Origin: Brevibacterium gallinarum
GTDB lineage: Bacteria > Actinomycetota > Actinomycetes > Actinomycetales > Brevibacteriaceae
Direction of reading: 5' to 3'
DNA: 64,000 nucleotides
Assembly (NCBI RefSeq): GCF_014836885.1
Contig: NZ_JACSPY010000007.1
Location: 108,170-172,169, forward strand
The translations under genes were made by a program, and so were the position numbers. The notes under the pieces are model-generated. The model was not told where the DNA came from. It was given only the letters and a program-made list of their open reading frames with translations, and searched no databases. Positions 44,058 through 55,361 of the stretch are shown in pieces (position 1 is the stretch's first letter; each line of letters opens with the position of its first letter).

Positions 44058-44657
44058 TCAGTCCCAGATGCCGGAGGCTCCGCGCCGGTGGGAGCCGATG
44101 AGGTGGGTGTCGACCATCCCGATGGCCTCCATGAGGGCATAGGCGCTCGTCGGCCCGACGAACCGGAAGCCGCGGGCCTTGAGTGCTGTCGCCAGTGCCG
44201 CCGACTCCGGCGAGGAGGTGGGGATGTCCGCGAGCGTGCACGGCCGCGGGGTCTCTGCGGGCTGGAATGACCAGATGAGATCGGGCAGCCCGCCGTCGGC
44301 CCGCAGGTCGATGATCGCCTGCGCATTGGCGATCGTGGCCTGGATCTTAGCGGCGTTGCGGATGATGCGCGCATCATCGAGCAACCGGGACACATCGGCT
44401 TGCGTGTACTGGGCGACCGTGTCGGGGTCGAAGCCGGCGAACACCTCGCGGAAGGCCTCCCGTTTGCGCAGCACCGTCGCCCACGACAGTCCGGCTTGGA
44501 ATGCCTCCAGGCTGATGCGCTCGAACAGCCCGGCTTCATCGCGCACCGGCATGCCCCATTCGGTGTCGTAGTACTGCTGCAGGAGCGGATCGGCAGCCGC
44601 CCAGGCCGGGCGGGCCAGCCCATCGGTTCCGACGACCAGTCCTGTCGTCTCGCTCAT
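44058..44657 (-). CDS. tag: DNA-3-methyladenine glycosylase I
   Basis: Base-excision enzyme that removes 3-methyladenine from alkylated DNA. The 199-residue product has the Tag segments YYDTEWGMPVRDEAGLFERISLEAFQAGLSWATVLRKREAFREVFAGFDP, DDARIIRNAAKIQATIANAQA and the C-terminal GFRFVGPTSAYALMEAIGMVDTH-IGSHRR. The zinc-binding N-terminal Cys seen in E. coli Tag is not obvious, but the His of DTHLIGSH is present. ATG 44657 overlaps the ogt stop (ATGA), so the two alkylation-repair genes are coupled. Confidence 0.9.
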   Translation of the reverse strand: MSETTGLVVGTDGLARPAWAAADPLLQQYYDTEWGMPVRDEAGLFERISLEAFQAGLSWATVLRKREAFREVFAGFDPDTVAQYTQADVSRLLDDARIIRNAAKIQATIANAQAIIDLRADGGLPDLIWSFQPAETPRPCTLADIPTSSPESAALATALKARGFRFVGPTSAYALMEAIGMVDTHLIGSHRRGASGIWD

Positions 44658-45247
44658 GCTGCGGCTTCCAGCTCGAGCAGCTGCTGCTTGGCCGGCAGCC
44701 CACCGCGGTAGCCGCCGAGGCTGCCGTCGGAGCGCAGCACCCGGTGGCAGGGCACGATGACCGGGATCGGATTCTGGGCGCATGCGGTGCCGACGGCGCG
44801 CACGGCCGTCGGCTGGCCGATTGCCGCTGCGACCTCGCTGTAGCTTCGGGTCCTCCCGTAGGGGATCTGTGAGAGCTGCTGCTGCACCTCCCGGCGGAAT
44901 CCGGTCGACAGGCGCCGGTCGAGCGGGATGTCGAAGTCGCGACGCTGCCCGGCGAAGTACTCCGAGACTTGGGCTGCGATCGGCGCCAGCTGCGCTTCGG
45001 CTGCCAGGACGCGCGGGCTGACCTTCTCTGCAAGCTCGGTGAGCACGGCGTCGTGATCTTCGCTGTCGAAGGCCACCCGCACCAGCCCGCTTGGGGTGGC
45101 TGCCAGCAGCAGTGCGCCGATCGGCGAGTCGATGATGGTGTAGCCGACGTCGACGAGGCCGGCGCCCCCGGCGTGGTCGTCAAGCAGCTGGCGCACGCGG
45201 CGCATGTGCTCTTCGTCGAGTGGGAAGAGGTGGCTGAGGTCCTTCAT
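44654..45247 (-). CDS. ogt: Methylated-DNA-protein cysteine methyltransferase
   Basis: Suicide enzyme that takes methyl groups from O6-methylguanine. The 197-residue product has the active-site IPVIVPCHRVLRSDGSLGGYRGGLPAKQQLLELE (PCHRV cysteine) and the upstream recognition helix PYGRTRSYSEVAAAIGQPTAVRAVGTACAQNP. ATG 45247 has GGAG 7 bases upstream. It overlaps tag downstream and follows the M56 peptidase by 44 bases. Confidence 0.94.
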   Translation of the reverse strand: MKDLSHLFPLDEEHMRRVRQLLDDHAGGAGLVDVGYTIIDSPIGALLLAATPSGLVRVAFDSEDHDAVLTELAEKVSPRVLAAEAQLAPIAAQVSEYFAGQRRDFDIPLDRRLSTGFRREVQQQLSQIPYGRTRSYSEVAAAIGQPTAVRAVGTACAQNPIPVIVPCHRVLRSDGSLGGYRGGLPAKQQLLELEAAA

Positions 45248-45291
45248 GGGAGTGCTCCGTTCTCTGCCAGGCGGCCGGTGCTGGGGCTGGC

Positions 45292-46128
45292 TCAGGCGAC
45301 TCGGAAGTCTGCGGGCACCGTGAGCCGGTGGGTCAGCGTCCACTCCCCGAGTGTCAGGCGTTCGGCGCGCAGGTCGAGGGAGGGATCGCCGGTCTGTGCG
45401 GATACGGCGGCCAGTGCGTTGGCGAGGTGGACGGCACCGGCGCGATCGGCGGCGATGTCGTCTGCGGCGAGTTCGACGAGCAGGGTGGCGCTGCGCTGCA
45501 TCGCCTGCCCGTAGCGCAGTGCCGGGGGCGTCATAGCAGCGGTGAGGGCGGCGGTGCGCAGGACCGTCTCGTGTCCGCAGCGGACGTGAGCGTATTCGTG
45601 GGCGATGATCGTCTGGAGCTGGGCGTCGGTGAGCAGCTGCTGCATCCCGGTGGAGACGATGACCATCGGCCGGCACCCGACCCCTGCCTTGGCAGGCGTG
45701 CGGGCCACGGCGTAGGAGAACACCTCAGGCGAGTCGACGCGTGCTAAGACGAAGGCCTCGCGCTGGCTGCGGGAGACGATGTGGGGTTCGAGTGCTGCGA
45801 CCGCGGCATGGACGGAGCGCACGCTGGCGTGGTGGCGGTGCTTGAGGCGCATCCACACGGCGGCTGCGGCGATCATGACGATGCTGACGGCGACCGGGAT
45901 GAGCAGGTGGGCTGGGTGCAGGTATCCGGCGACGGCGGTGACGACTGCCAGCACACCGGAGAGGACCGCTGTGACCAGCCCGATGCTGATGGTCACGAGG
46001 GAGGCCATCCACAGCCGCAGCGCGGTGGCAGGGTGGCGCAGCGCCCAGGAGCCCGGTGCCAGCAGGCGCGGGACGGTGATGATGAGAGCTGCGGTGGCGG
46101 CCGCGCTGAGGGCGAGGAGCGTGAGCAT
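45292..46128 (-). CDS. M56 (BlaR1/MecR1-like) membrane peptidase
   Basis: Membrane metalloprotease of 278 residues. Helices include LTLLALSAAATAALIITVPRLLA, LRLWMASLVTISIGLVTAVLSGVLAVVTAVAGYL and LLIPVAVSIVMIAAAAVWM; the zinc motif is HEYAH (TIIAHEYAHVRCGHE), with a distal ELAADDIAADR Glu/Asp region. It lacks the extracellular penicillin-binding sensor domain of BlaR1. It begins 3 bases after the BlaI-family gene, so the two form a regulator/protease pair. The signal it senses is unknown. Confidence 0.87.
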   Translation of the reverse strand: MLTLLALSAAATAALIITVPRLLAPGSWALRHPATALRLWMASLVTISIGLVTAVLSGVLAVVTAVAGYLHPAHLLIPVAVSIVMIAAAAVWMRLKHRHHASVRSVHAAVAALEPHIVSRSQREAFVLARVDSPEVFSYAVARTPAKAGVGCRPMVIVSTGMQQLLTDAQLQTIIAHEYAHVRCGHETVLRTAALTAAMTPPALRYGQAMQRSATLLVELAADDIAADRAGAVHLANALAAVSAQTGDPSLDLRAERLTLGEWTLTHRLTVPADFRVA

Positions 46129-46131
46129 CGC

Positions 46132-46566
46132 TCAGCTGCGCCTGCGGTCTCGTTTCCGTGCAGCGGCGCGGGCGGCATCCTTGCGGGCGTGCCGGGTCTG
46201 CGCCTGCTGCAGCGAGGAGCGCAGCACGTCGAGGTCGGTGTCGCTCAGGTGCCCGGCGAAGGCCATGAGGGTCTTCTGCCGGTCACCGGAGGAGGACAGG
46301 ACGCTGACCATCCGGTCGCTGGCGTAGACATCGCGGGTCTGTGCGGCGCGGAAGCGGATCTTGCGCGGTGAGGGATCGGAGCGCACGACCATGTCCTTGC
46401 GCTCGAGGCGCTCGAGAGTCGTCATGATCGTCGAGTAGTTCGGCTTGCGTCCGGCGAAGCGTTCGCTCACATCGTTGGCGCTCAGCTGCTCATCGGCGTC
46501 CCAGAGGATCTTCATGACCTCAGCTTCGAGTTCGCCGCGCTCGCGCCGGCTGTTGAGTCCTGTCAT
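46132..46566 (-). CDS. BlaI/MecI/CopY-family repressor
   Basis: A 144-residue winged-helix repressor: GELEAEVMKILWDADEQLSANDVSERFAGRKPNYSTIMTTLERLERKDMVVRSDPSPRKIRFRAAQTRD, with a C-terminal dimerisation region and a very basic tail (RKDAARAAARKRDRRRS). Relatives are cleaved by a partner M56 protease, here the next gene. AGGAGG precedes ATG 46566. Target promoters are not identified. Confidence 0.92.
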   Translation of the reverse strand: MTGLNSRRERGELEAEVMKILWDADEQLSANDVSERFAGRKPNYSTIMTTLERLERKDMVVRSDPSPRKIRFRAAQTRDVYASDRMVSVLSSSGDRQKTLMAFAGHLSDTDLDVLRSSLQQAQTRHARKDAARAAARKRDRRRS

Positions 46567-46592
46567 CGCTCACCCTCCTGGGTGGGATGATA

Positions 46593-47090
46593 TCAGCCCC
46601 CGTGCGTGCAGTGCTCGTGCAGACCGCGCATCTGTCCTTCGAGTGCCGTCAGCGGCTTGTGTCCCTCACCGTAGGCGCGGGTGGCCTCGGCCAGGCCCTT
46701 GAGCTGGCCGGTGTACTGCTCGTCACCGGCATCGGCCTGCTTCTCCATCCACGCGGCGGCCGCTTCCGGGTCGGCTTCGGTGTTGCCGGGGAAGCCGTCC
46801 TCGAACTCCTCGAAGGCAGCACAGGTATCAGCTGAGACCTCGGGCAGCTCTGCTGCCGCGCTGTCATCGCCAGCACCGTCGGCAGACGCATCGTCGCCAG
46901 CGTCGCCGTTCGCGTCATCGGCAGCGTCGTTGCTGGTGGCGCCGGTCGGCTCAGCGCTCGCCTCGGCAGTGGTGGCGTCGTCGGAGCCGAGTGCCGGCGG
47001 GTCCTCCTCGGGGTTCTGACCACAGGCGGTGAGCAGCAGGGCGCTGATGGCAACGGCAGCGGCAGTGCGGGTGCGAAGGCGTGTCGTCAT
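46593..47090 (-). CDS. Putative lipoprotein
   Basis: A 165-residue secreted lipoprotein. The signal peptide RLRTRTAAAVAISALLLTAC ends in a lipobox (LTAC, lipidated Cys near residue 23). A low-complexity Ala/Asp/Gly/Ser linker (DDANGDAGDDASADGAGDDSA) leads to a small helical domain (DTCAAFEEFEDGF..GQMRGLHEHC) with two cysteines that may form a disulfide. No family recognised. GACGAT ends 6 bases before ATG 47090, so the mRNA may be leaderless. Confidence 0.8.
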   Translation of the reverse strand: MTTRLRTRTAAAVAISALLLTACGQNPEEDPPALGSDDATTAEASAEPTGATSNDAADDANGDAGDDASADGAGDDSAAAELPEVSADTCAAFEEFEDGFPGNTEADPEAAAAWMEKQADAGDEQYTGQLKGLAEATRAYGEGHKPLTALEGQMRGLHEHCTHGG

Positions 47091-47163
47091 AGCGCCATCG
47101 TCGCACAGGCCGGCGGGCTCGGTCACCTGCGCCAGCACCGGATGGGCTGGCTGTCCGCCGGTC

Positions 47164-47622
47164 TCACAGCAGCTGGGCGACGCCGCGCTTGAACCGTGCG
47201 CCGGCGGCCGGGTCCTGCCGGTCGAAGTCGCTGCGGTGCTGTTCGATGATGAGGGCACCGACGATGTAGTCCATCAGCGTCTCTCCCCCGCTGTGCCGGA
47301 TGGCCTCGGGAATGAGCGCCTCGCCTTCGAGGGCCAGGCCGAGGGCGTAGATCTCGGCACCGTCGCGGTAGCGCAGCAGCACGGTGCGCAGTGCCCAGGC
47401 GAGATCGGCGGCCGCGGTGCCCTCCGCCTCGGCGACGGCGGCGGTGAGCATCTGGCGGGCCAGCAGCACGAACAGATCCTGCTTGTTCTTCACGTGCCAG
47501 TACAGCGCCGAGGGCTGCACGTCGAGCTCGCGGGCGAGCCGGCGCATCGACAGGTCGCCCATGCCGAATCGCGAGAGGATCCGCAGCGATGTGTCGATGA
47601 TCGCCTGTTGCGACAGCGCCAT
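47164..47622 (-). CDS. TetR-family regulator (Tet repressor-like)
   Basis: A 152-residue repressor with the N-terminal HTH MALSQQAIIDTSLRILSRFGMGDLSMRRLARELDVQPSALYWHVKNKQDLFVLLARQML, closest in style to classical TetR (PSALYWHVKNK). The C-terminal ligand domain is short and ends GARFKRGVAQLL. Its target is unknown. Because BioQ is also a TetR protein and no bioQ lies next to bioB, this gene is one possible candidate, but nothing in the sequence proves it. Confidence 0.85.
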   Translation of the reverse strand: MALSQQAIIDTSLRILSRFGMGDLSMRRLARELDVQPSALYWHVKNKQDLFVLLARQMLTAAVAEAEGTAAADLAWALRTVLLRYRDGAEIYALGLALEGEALIPEAIRHSGGETLMDYIVGALIIEQHRSDFDRQDPAAGARFKRGVAQLL

Positions 47623-47657
47623 TCAGGTCTCTCTTCCAGCGCCTGGAGAAGCGGTTT

Positions 47658-47685
47658 TTGACGTCGGCATCTCTACGGGTATAGT
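47658..47685 (+). promoter_or_regulatory. Promoter of tRNA-Pro
   Basis: TTGACG (47658-47663), a 16-base spacer and TATAGT (47680-47685) form a near-consensus promoter 12 bases before the tRNA. Confidence 0.75.
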
Positions 47686-47697
47686 TGTCTCCGCTGA

Positions 47698-47771
47698 CGG
47701 GATATAGCGCAGCTTGGTAGCGCGCCTCGTTCGGGACGAGGAGGTCGTGGGTTCGAATCCCGCTATCCCGA
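47698..47771 (+). tRNA. tRNA-Pro (anticodon CGG)
   Basis: A complete cloverleaf: acceptor CGGGATA/TATCCCG, D-arm GCGCAGCTTGGTAGCGC, anticodon stem CCTCG/CGAGG with loop TTCGGGA (anticodon CGG), T-arm GTGGGTTCGAATCCCGC. Discriminator A; CCA is not encoded. Confidence 0.97.
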
Positions 47772-47798
47772 CCGATCCGGCCGGTGGCCTGGTGAGAC

Positions 47799-48194
47799 TC
47801 AGAGTTCGTCTCTGATCCGCTGGGCCACCGGCTTCAGTGTTTCCGGGCCCTGCATCTCGCTGGCCCGCTGGTGCATGTCGAAGTCGGCTACGGAGTTCGT
47901 CGGCCACACGTGCACATGGGTGTGGGGAACCTCATAGCCTTGGATGAGCACGCCGATCCGCTCGCAGTCGAAGGCCCTCTGCTGGGCGGCGCCGATGCGC
48001 TGGGCGACGTCCATGAGGTGTGCGAGCAGGTCTGCCGGCACGTCGATCCAGTGGGAGATCTCTTCGCGGGGGACGACGAGGGTGTGGCCCTCGGTCTGCG
48101 GCAGCGCGTCGAGGAACGCGACACAGCGGTCGTCTTCGTAGACGATGGCGCCGGGAATCTCGCCGTTGATGATCTTGGTGAAAAGCGTCGCCAC
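47799..48194 (-). CDS. HIT-family hydrolase
   Basis: A 131-residue nucleotide hydrolase of the histidine-triad family. The N-terminal segment FTKIINGEIPGAIVYEDDRCVAFLDALPQTEGHTLVVPREE and the triad HTHVHVWP (expected H-x-H-x-H-x-x) are clear. Likely cleaves AMP-lysine/amino-type phosphoramidates or dinucleoside polyphosphates. It starts at GTG 48194 with AAGGAG upstream. It is convergent with tRNA-Pro. Confidence 0.92.
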   Translation of the reverse strand: MATLFTKIINGEIPGAIVYEDDRCVAFLDALPQTEGHTLVVPREEISHWIDVPADLLAHLMDVAQRIGAAQQRAFDCERIGVLIQGYEVPHTHVHVWPTNSVADFDMHQRASEMQGPETLKPVAQRIRDEL

Positions 48195-48300
48195 TTTCCA
48201 TCACTCCTTCGCATACGTAGGTGGGAGCCGTCCATACCCGATAGCCGGGTACGGCTGGATGCTGGGCTGTCCGGGCTGTCGTTGGGGCTGCGCTCAGCAG

Positions 48301-48334
48301 TCCGGGCAGCCGGCGGGTTGCCAGGCTGCCCGGA
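48301..48334 (-). terminator. Terminator after DUF3052 gene
   Basis: A perfect 11-base stem (TCCGGGCAGCC with GGCTGCCCGGA) lies 8 bases after the minus-strand stop at 48342. Confidence 0.75.
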
Positions 48335-48341
48335 TCGAGTG

Positions 48342-48788
48342 TCAGCTGAAGTTCTTCTTGGCTTCGAGCCGGAAGCCCGACCAGTCAGGTGCTGCGCTGA
48401 TGGTCTTCGTCATGTGCATGCCCGCGGTCGGAGCTGCGTTGGTGATGTCGCCGGGCGGGATGTGCCCGTCGCGCTTGGCTTTGGGGGTCAGGAGCCAGAT
48501 GATGCCGCCGTCGGCCAAGGTGGTCTGTGCGTCGACGATGCCGTCGATGAGGTCAGGATCGTCAGAGCGCCACCACATGACGACGACGTCGAACACATCG
48601 TCGACATCCTCGTCTGCCATCTCCTCTCCGATCACCGCCTCGATCTCGTCGCGCAGGTCGAAGTCCACATCATCGTCATAGCCGATTTCCTGGACGTACT
48701 TTCCGGGGGCGAGGCCGAGGGTGTTCGCAGCGCTGCTGTCAGCATCCGCGTCCTGTGCAAGGGTCCTTTCGGAAGGAGTTGTGCTCAT
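48342..48788 (-). CDS. DUF3052 protein
   Basis: A 147-residue acidic cytosolic protein with the DUF3052 pattern: LGLAPGKYVQEIGYDDDVDFDLRDEIEAVIGEEMADEDVDDVFDVVVMWWRSDDPDLIDGIVDAQTTLADGGIIWLLTPKAKRDGHIPPGDI, then a Thr/Ala-rich C-terminus. The family is found beside aceE in many actinobacteria, as here (divergent). Function unknown. ATG 48788 has CAATAT 5-6 bases upstream, so the mRNA may be leaderless. Confidence 0.87.
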   Translation of the reverse strand: MSTTPSERTLAQDADADSSAANTLGLAPGKYVQEIGYDDDVDFDLRDEIEAVIGEEMADEDVDDVFDVVVMWWRSDDPDLIDGIVDAQTTLADGGIIWLLTPKAKRDGHIPPGDITNAAPTAGMHMTKTISAAPDWSGFRLEAKKNFS

Positions 48789-49064
48789 ACCCCATATTGT
48801 TGCCCCCTTCACTGCCCTGAGCAACTGTCAGGGCCGGTCTGCCGCGTTCTCATGCCGCAGGGACGCCCTTCGCACCCACTCACACCGACACTTCCACGAT
48901 ACGGCTGACACTTCCGCATCGTGATTGGATATATTCCACAATGAGGCCCGATGTGCCTTAGGGTTGATACCGAACCCCAAGGGCGGGATGCCGCTGCGGC
49001 CACGATCGCTGTGTGTCCCCCGCCCGCCGTCCGCCCGACGGTGAGTCCGTCCCTACGAGAGGAC

Positions 49065-51830
<2,766 letters not shown>

Positions 51831-51849
51831 TCGCACGCAGCTGCTGAGC

Positions 51850-51889
51850 ACACAGAAGCGGGAGGGAAGCACCCCTCCCGCTTTTGTGT
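51850..51889 (+). terminator. Terminator after aceE
   Basis: Stem AAGCGGGAGGG with CCCTCCCGCTT, extended by ACACA/TGTGT outside, followed by TTTTGTGT. It separates aceE from fasR. Confidence 0.9.
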
Positions 51890-51932
51890 CCGGAGCACAA
51901 TTCCTTTGTCGCCTTTCATGTAGTGTGGCCTC

Positions 51933-53144
51933 ATGCCCGTTCGCTCTGAGGAAGCCGCCGCCCATGTGCGTGCCCGCGCCGAGACGACCCGCCGGCTCAG
52001 GGCCGGTCAGGCCCTGCTGCACAAGCTGACCCTGCAGCGACTCGAGGCCCGCCTGCCGTGGTACCGCTCGATGAGCGCCGCCGACCGCGGCTGGGTCGTT
52101 GTACTGGCGAACTCCGGCATCGCCTCGTTCATCGACTGGTACCGCGACCCCGGCGCACAGTTGCGGGTCGTTCAGGACATCTTCCAGTCCGCCCCGCGCG
52201 AGCTCGTCCGCTCCGTGTCGCTGCAGCAGACGCTGCAGCTGCTGCGCGTTGTCGTCGAAGTCGTCGAAGAGCGCGTCGGCGACCTGGCCCGGCCCAATGA
52301 GCAGGCCCAGCTGCGCGAAGCCGTGCTGGTGTACTCCCGGGAGATCGCCTTCGCTGCCGCCGACATCTACGCTCGCGCGGCTGAGGCGCGCGGTTCGTGG
52401 GACGCCCGGTTGGAGGCGATGGTCGTCGACGCACTTGTGCGCGGCGACTCAGTCGATGAGCTCGCCAGCCGCACAGCCGCCTTCGGGTGGCGCACCGAAG
52501 GCTCGGTGTACGTCGTCGTCGGCCGCGCCCCGCAGCGAGCCGCACACAAGAGCATCGACGAGATCCGCGCAGCCGCCCAGAAGTGGGCCGAGGATGCGCT
52601 CGTCGGGGTGCACGACGACCGGCTGCTCATCGTCATCGGCGGTGTCGAGGACATCGACCAGGCCGCCACCGCGCTCTCACAGTTCTTCGGTCCCTCCGAA
52701 GTCGTCATCGGACCTGAGGTCAGCACGCTGGCCGAAGCCGCCACCTCGGCTGCGGCAGCCGGCTGGGCGCTGCGCACCGCCTCGGCGCGCCCGATCGTCA
52801 CCCGACCCGTCCATGCCCGTGACCTGCTGCCCGAGCGCGCGATCGCCGGTGACATGTGCGCGGTGCGCGAGCTCATCACCTGCTACTACGAACCGCTCAA
52901 CTCCGGCAGCGGCCAGCTGCTCGACACCGTTGCCGCCTACGTCGAATTCGGCGGCTCGCTGGAGAACACGGCTCGTTCGCTGCACGTGCACCCGAACACC
53001 GTGCGCTACCGTCTGCGCAAGATCGCCGACCTCATCGGCATCGATCCGACCGAGGCGCGCGCCGGTTTCGTCATCAGAATTGCGTTGGTGTACGGCCAAC
53101 TGTCTGAAGCCGGGCAATTGTCGAACCTGAACAAATCCCCGTGA
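51933..53144 (+). CDS. fasR: FasR-type (PucR/CdaR family) fatty acid synthesis regulator
   Basis: A 403-residue regulator with a long N-terminal sensory region (RAGQALLHKLTLQRLEARLPWYRSMSAADRGWVVVLANSGIASFIDWYRDP) and a C-terminal PucR helix-turn-helix (LLDTVAAYVEFGGSLENTARSLHVHPNTVRYRLRKIADLIGIDP). The position directly before fabD-fabH-acpP-fabF and the family match Streptomyces FasR, an activator of that operon (established knowledge; transfer to this organism is inference). TAGTGT ends 6 bases before ATG 51933, so the mRNA is probably leaderless. Confidence 0.85.
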   Translation: MPVRSEEAAAHVRARAETTRRLRAGQALLHKLTLQRLEARLPWYRSMSAADRGWVVVLANSGIASFIDWYRDPGAQLRVVQDIFQSAPRELVRSVSLQQTLQLLRVVVEVVEERVGDLARPNEQAQLREAVLVYSREIAFAAADIYARAAEARGSWDARLEAMVVDALVRGDSVDELASRTAAFGWRTEGSVYVVVGRAPQRAAHKSIDEIRAAAQKWAEDALVGVHDDRLLIVIGGVEDIDQAATALSQFFGPSEVVIGPEVSTLAEAATSAAAAGWALRTASARPIVTRPVHARDLLPERAIAGDMCAVRELITCYYEPLNSGSGQLLDTVAAYVEFGGSLENTARSLHVHPNTVRYRLRKIADLIGIDPTEARAGFVIRIALVYGQLSEAGQLSNLNKSP

Positions 53145-53202
53145 CGAACCTCCACATTGACGTAAGTTGAAACACGACCTCGACTGATTGGAAGCTACTC
53201 CA

Positions 53203-54141
53203 GTGCTAGTTATCGCCTGCCCGGGCCAGGGCGCCCAGAAGTCCGGATTCCTCTCCTCCTGGCTCGATCGCCCGGCATTCGCCGCAACACTCGATGCGCT
53301 CTCCACCGCCGCGAATCTCGACCTGCGCACCTACGGCACAGAGTCCGATGACGAGACGATCAAGAGCACCGATATCGCCCAGCCGCTGCTCGTCGCCTCG
53401 GCGATCGCCGCCTACCGGGAGCTCTTCTCCGACCTCGACGTCTCCCCTGATGTCGTCGCAGGTCACTCCGTCGGTGAGATCGGCGCCGCAAACATCGCCG
53501 GCATCCTCGACGACACCGCAGCGATGAAGTTCGTCATGACGCGTGCGACCGGCATGGCTGAGGCTTCTGCCGCCACGCCCACCGGCATGGCCGCCGTCGT
53601 CGGCGGGGAACCGGACGATGTGCTGGCCGCCATCGAATCCGCCGGCCTGTCCCCTGCCAATGTCAACGGCGCGGGACAGACCGTCGCCGCCGGCGCAGTC
53701 GAGAACATCGAGAAGCTCGCTGAGAACCCGCCCGAGCGCGCCCGCGTCATCCCGCTCAAGGTCGCAGGCGCATTCCACACCTCGTACATGGGATCGGCCC
53801 AGGCCCCGCTCGCCACCCTGGCCTCGAACCTGGAAGCCCAGGACCCGCAGCTGACGATCCTGACCAACGCCACCGGCGAACCGGTCGAGTCCGGTTCTGC
53901 GTATCTCGACCTGCTCGTCAAGCAGGTGACGAATCCAGTGCGCTGGGATCTGTGCCAGAAGCAGCTGCTCGACATGCGCGTCACCGGCCTGCTCGAACTC
54001 GTACCCGGCGGCACGCTCACCGGGCTGGCCAAGCGGGCGATGCGCGGAGTCGAGACCTTCGCACTGAAGTCGGCTGCCGATCTCGATGACGCCCGCGCCT
54101 TCGTCCAGGCCCACGCCGGCCAGTCCCCTGCAGAATCCTGA
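53203..54141 (+). CDS. fabD: Malonyl-CoA:ACP transacylase
   Basis: Loads malonyl onto acyl carrier protein. The 312-residue product begins VLVIACPGQGAQKSGFL, has the nucleophile motif GHSVGEIGAA and the catalytic-His segment AGAFHTSYM. It starts at GTG 53203 with GGAAG 8 bases upstream; TTG 53188 is less likely. A probable promoter is TTGACG (53157-53162), 17 bases, TCGACT (53180-53185), consistent with FasR control. It is the first gene of fabD-fabH-acpP-fabF. Confidence 0.95.
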   Translation: MLVIACPGQGAQKSGFLSSWLDRPAFAATLDALSTAANLDLRTYGTESDDETIKSTDIAQPLLVASAIAAYRELFSDLDVSPDVVAGHSVGEIGAANIAGILDDTAAMKFVMTRATGMAEASAATPTGMAAVVGGEPDDVLAAIESAGLSPANVNGAGQTVAAGAVENIEKLAENPPERARVIPLKVAGAFHTSYMGSAQAPLATLASNLEAQDPQLTILTNATGEPVESGSAYLDLLVKQVTNPVRWDLCQKQLLDMRVTGLLELVPGGTLTGLAKRAMRGVETFALKSAADLDDARAFVQAHAGQSPAES

Positions 54142-54182
54142 AGCGGCCGCACACGCAGCTGTAGACAGAGAAGAGGTTCCCT

Positions 54183-55193
54183 ATGACAGCACCGACACTG
54201 CAGACCACGCCGGCCGGCCGGTACTCCACCATCACCGGAATCGGCGGCTACCGCGGTGAGATCACCGTGCGCAACGACGACATCGTCGAGCCGATCGACT
54301 CCTCCGATGAGTGGATCCGCCAGCGCACCGGCATCATCACCCGCCGCTACGCCAGCGAAGACGTCGGCGTCGCCGAGATGAGCGAAGAGGCCGCACAGGA
54401 GGCGATCGCCAACGCCGGTCTCAAGCCCACCGACATCGGCGGCATCATCATCGCCACCGTCACCTTCCCCCACCCGACGCCGTCCGTGGCAGCGATGCTG
54501 ACCGACCGGCTGGGCACCGGCCCGATTCCCGCCTGGGACATCTCAGCTGCCTGCGCTGGCTACTGCTATGCCATCGCGCAGGCCGACGGACTGGTGCGGT
54601 CCGGCGTCATGGACAACGTGCTCGTCATCGGCGCGGAGAAGCTCTCCGACTGGATCGACCCGACCGACCGGTCGATCTCCTTCATCCTCGCCGACGGTGC
54701 TGGCGCAGTTGTCGTCTCCGCCAGCGACACACCGGGCATCGGCCAGAGTGTGTGGGGCTCGAAGGGCGAGAACTGGGACACCATCCACATGACCAACTCG
54801 CTGCTGGATCTGAAGAAGGACCCCGCTGGCGGCACATGGCCCACGCTGCGCCAGGACGGGCCCAGCGTGTTCCGCTGGGCGGTGTGGGAGATGGCCGAAG
54901 TCGCCAAGGAGGCCCTCGAAGCCGCTGGTGTCGAAGCCAGCGACTTGGCGGCCTTCGTGCCCCATCAGGCGAATATGCGCATCATCGACGAGCTCGCCAA
55001 GCAGCTGAAGCTGCCCGACTCCGTCGTCATCGGCCGCGACATCGCCGACAACGGCAATACGTCCTCGGCGTCGATTCCGCTGGCCACCGAACGGCTGCTG
55101 CGCGAGCACCCGGAGCTCTCCGGCGGGCTGTCGCTGCAGATCGGCTTCGGCGCCGGGCTCGTCTACGGGGCGCAGGTCGTCACGCTGCCATGA
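54183..55193 (+). CDS. fabH: Beta-ketoacyl-ACP synthase III
   Basis: Starts chains by condensing an acyl-CoA with malonyl-ACP. The 336-residue product has the Cys-His-Asn triad: Cys in WDISAACAGYCYA, His in VPHQANMRII and Asn in DNGNTSSASIP. It also has SSDEWIRQRTGI. Branched-chain specificity cannot be read from sequence. It lies 41 bases after fabD with AAGAGG before ATG. Confidence 0.95.
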   Translation: MTAPTLQTTPAGRYSTITGIGGYRGEITVRNDDIVEPIDSSDEWIRQRTGIITRRYASEDVGVAEMSEEAAQEAIANAGLKPTDIGGIIIATVTFPHPTPSVAAMLTDRLGTGPIPAWDISAACAGYCYAIAQADGLVRSGVMDNVLVIGAEKLSDWIDPTDRSISFILADGAGAVVVSASDTPGIGQSVWGSKGENWDTIHMTNSLLDLKKDPAGGTWPTLRQDGPSVFRWAVWEMAEVAKEALEAAGVEASDLAAFVPHQANMRIIDELAKQLKLPDSVVIGRDIADNGNTSSASIPLATERLLREHPELSGGLSLQIGFGAGLVYGAQVVTLP

Positions 55194-55361
55194 GCACCCC
55201 ATCAGGGATCGCGGCGCACCCGGCACGACCTGCCGAGGCACCCGGCTCCTTGCATATGCGCAGCGAGCATGACGTAGGATTCTGACGGGACAACTCGTCG
55301 AATCACGTTCCACAAGCCGGCCGGTGAACCTGGCCGGGAAGCATTGAGAAAGAAGGAAGAT

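Noticed and set aside
47780-47832. GCCGGTGGCC...GGCCACCGGC inverted repeat around the HIT gene stop
   Set aside because: The second arm lies within the HIT coding sequence and the loop is long, so a terminator call is not supported.
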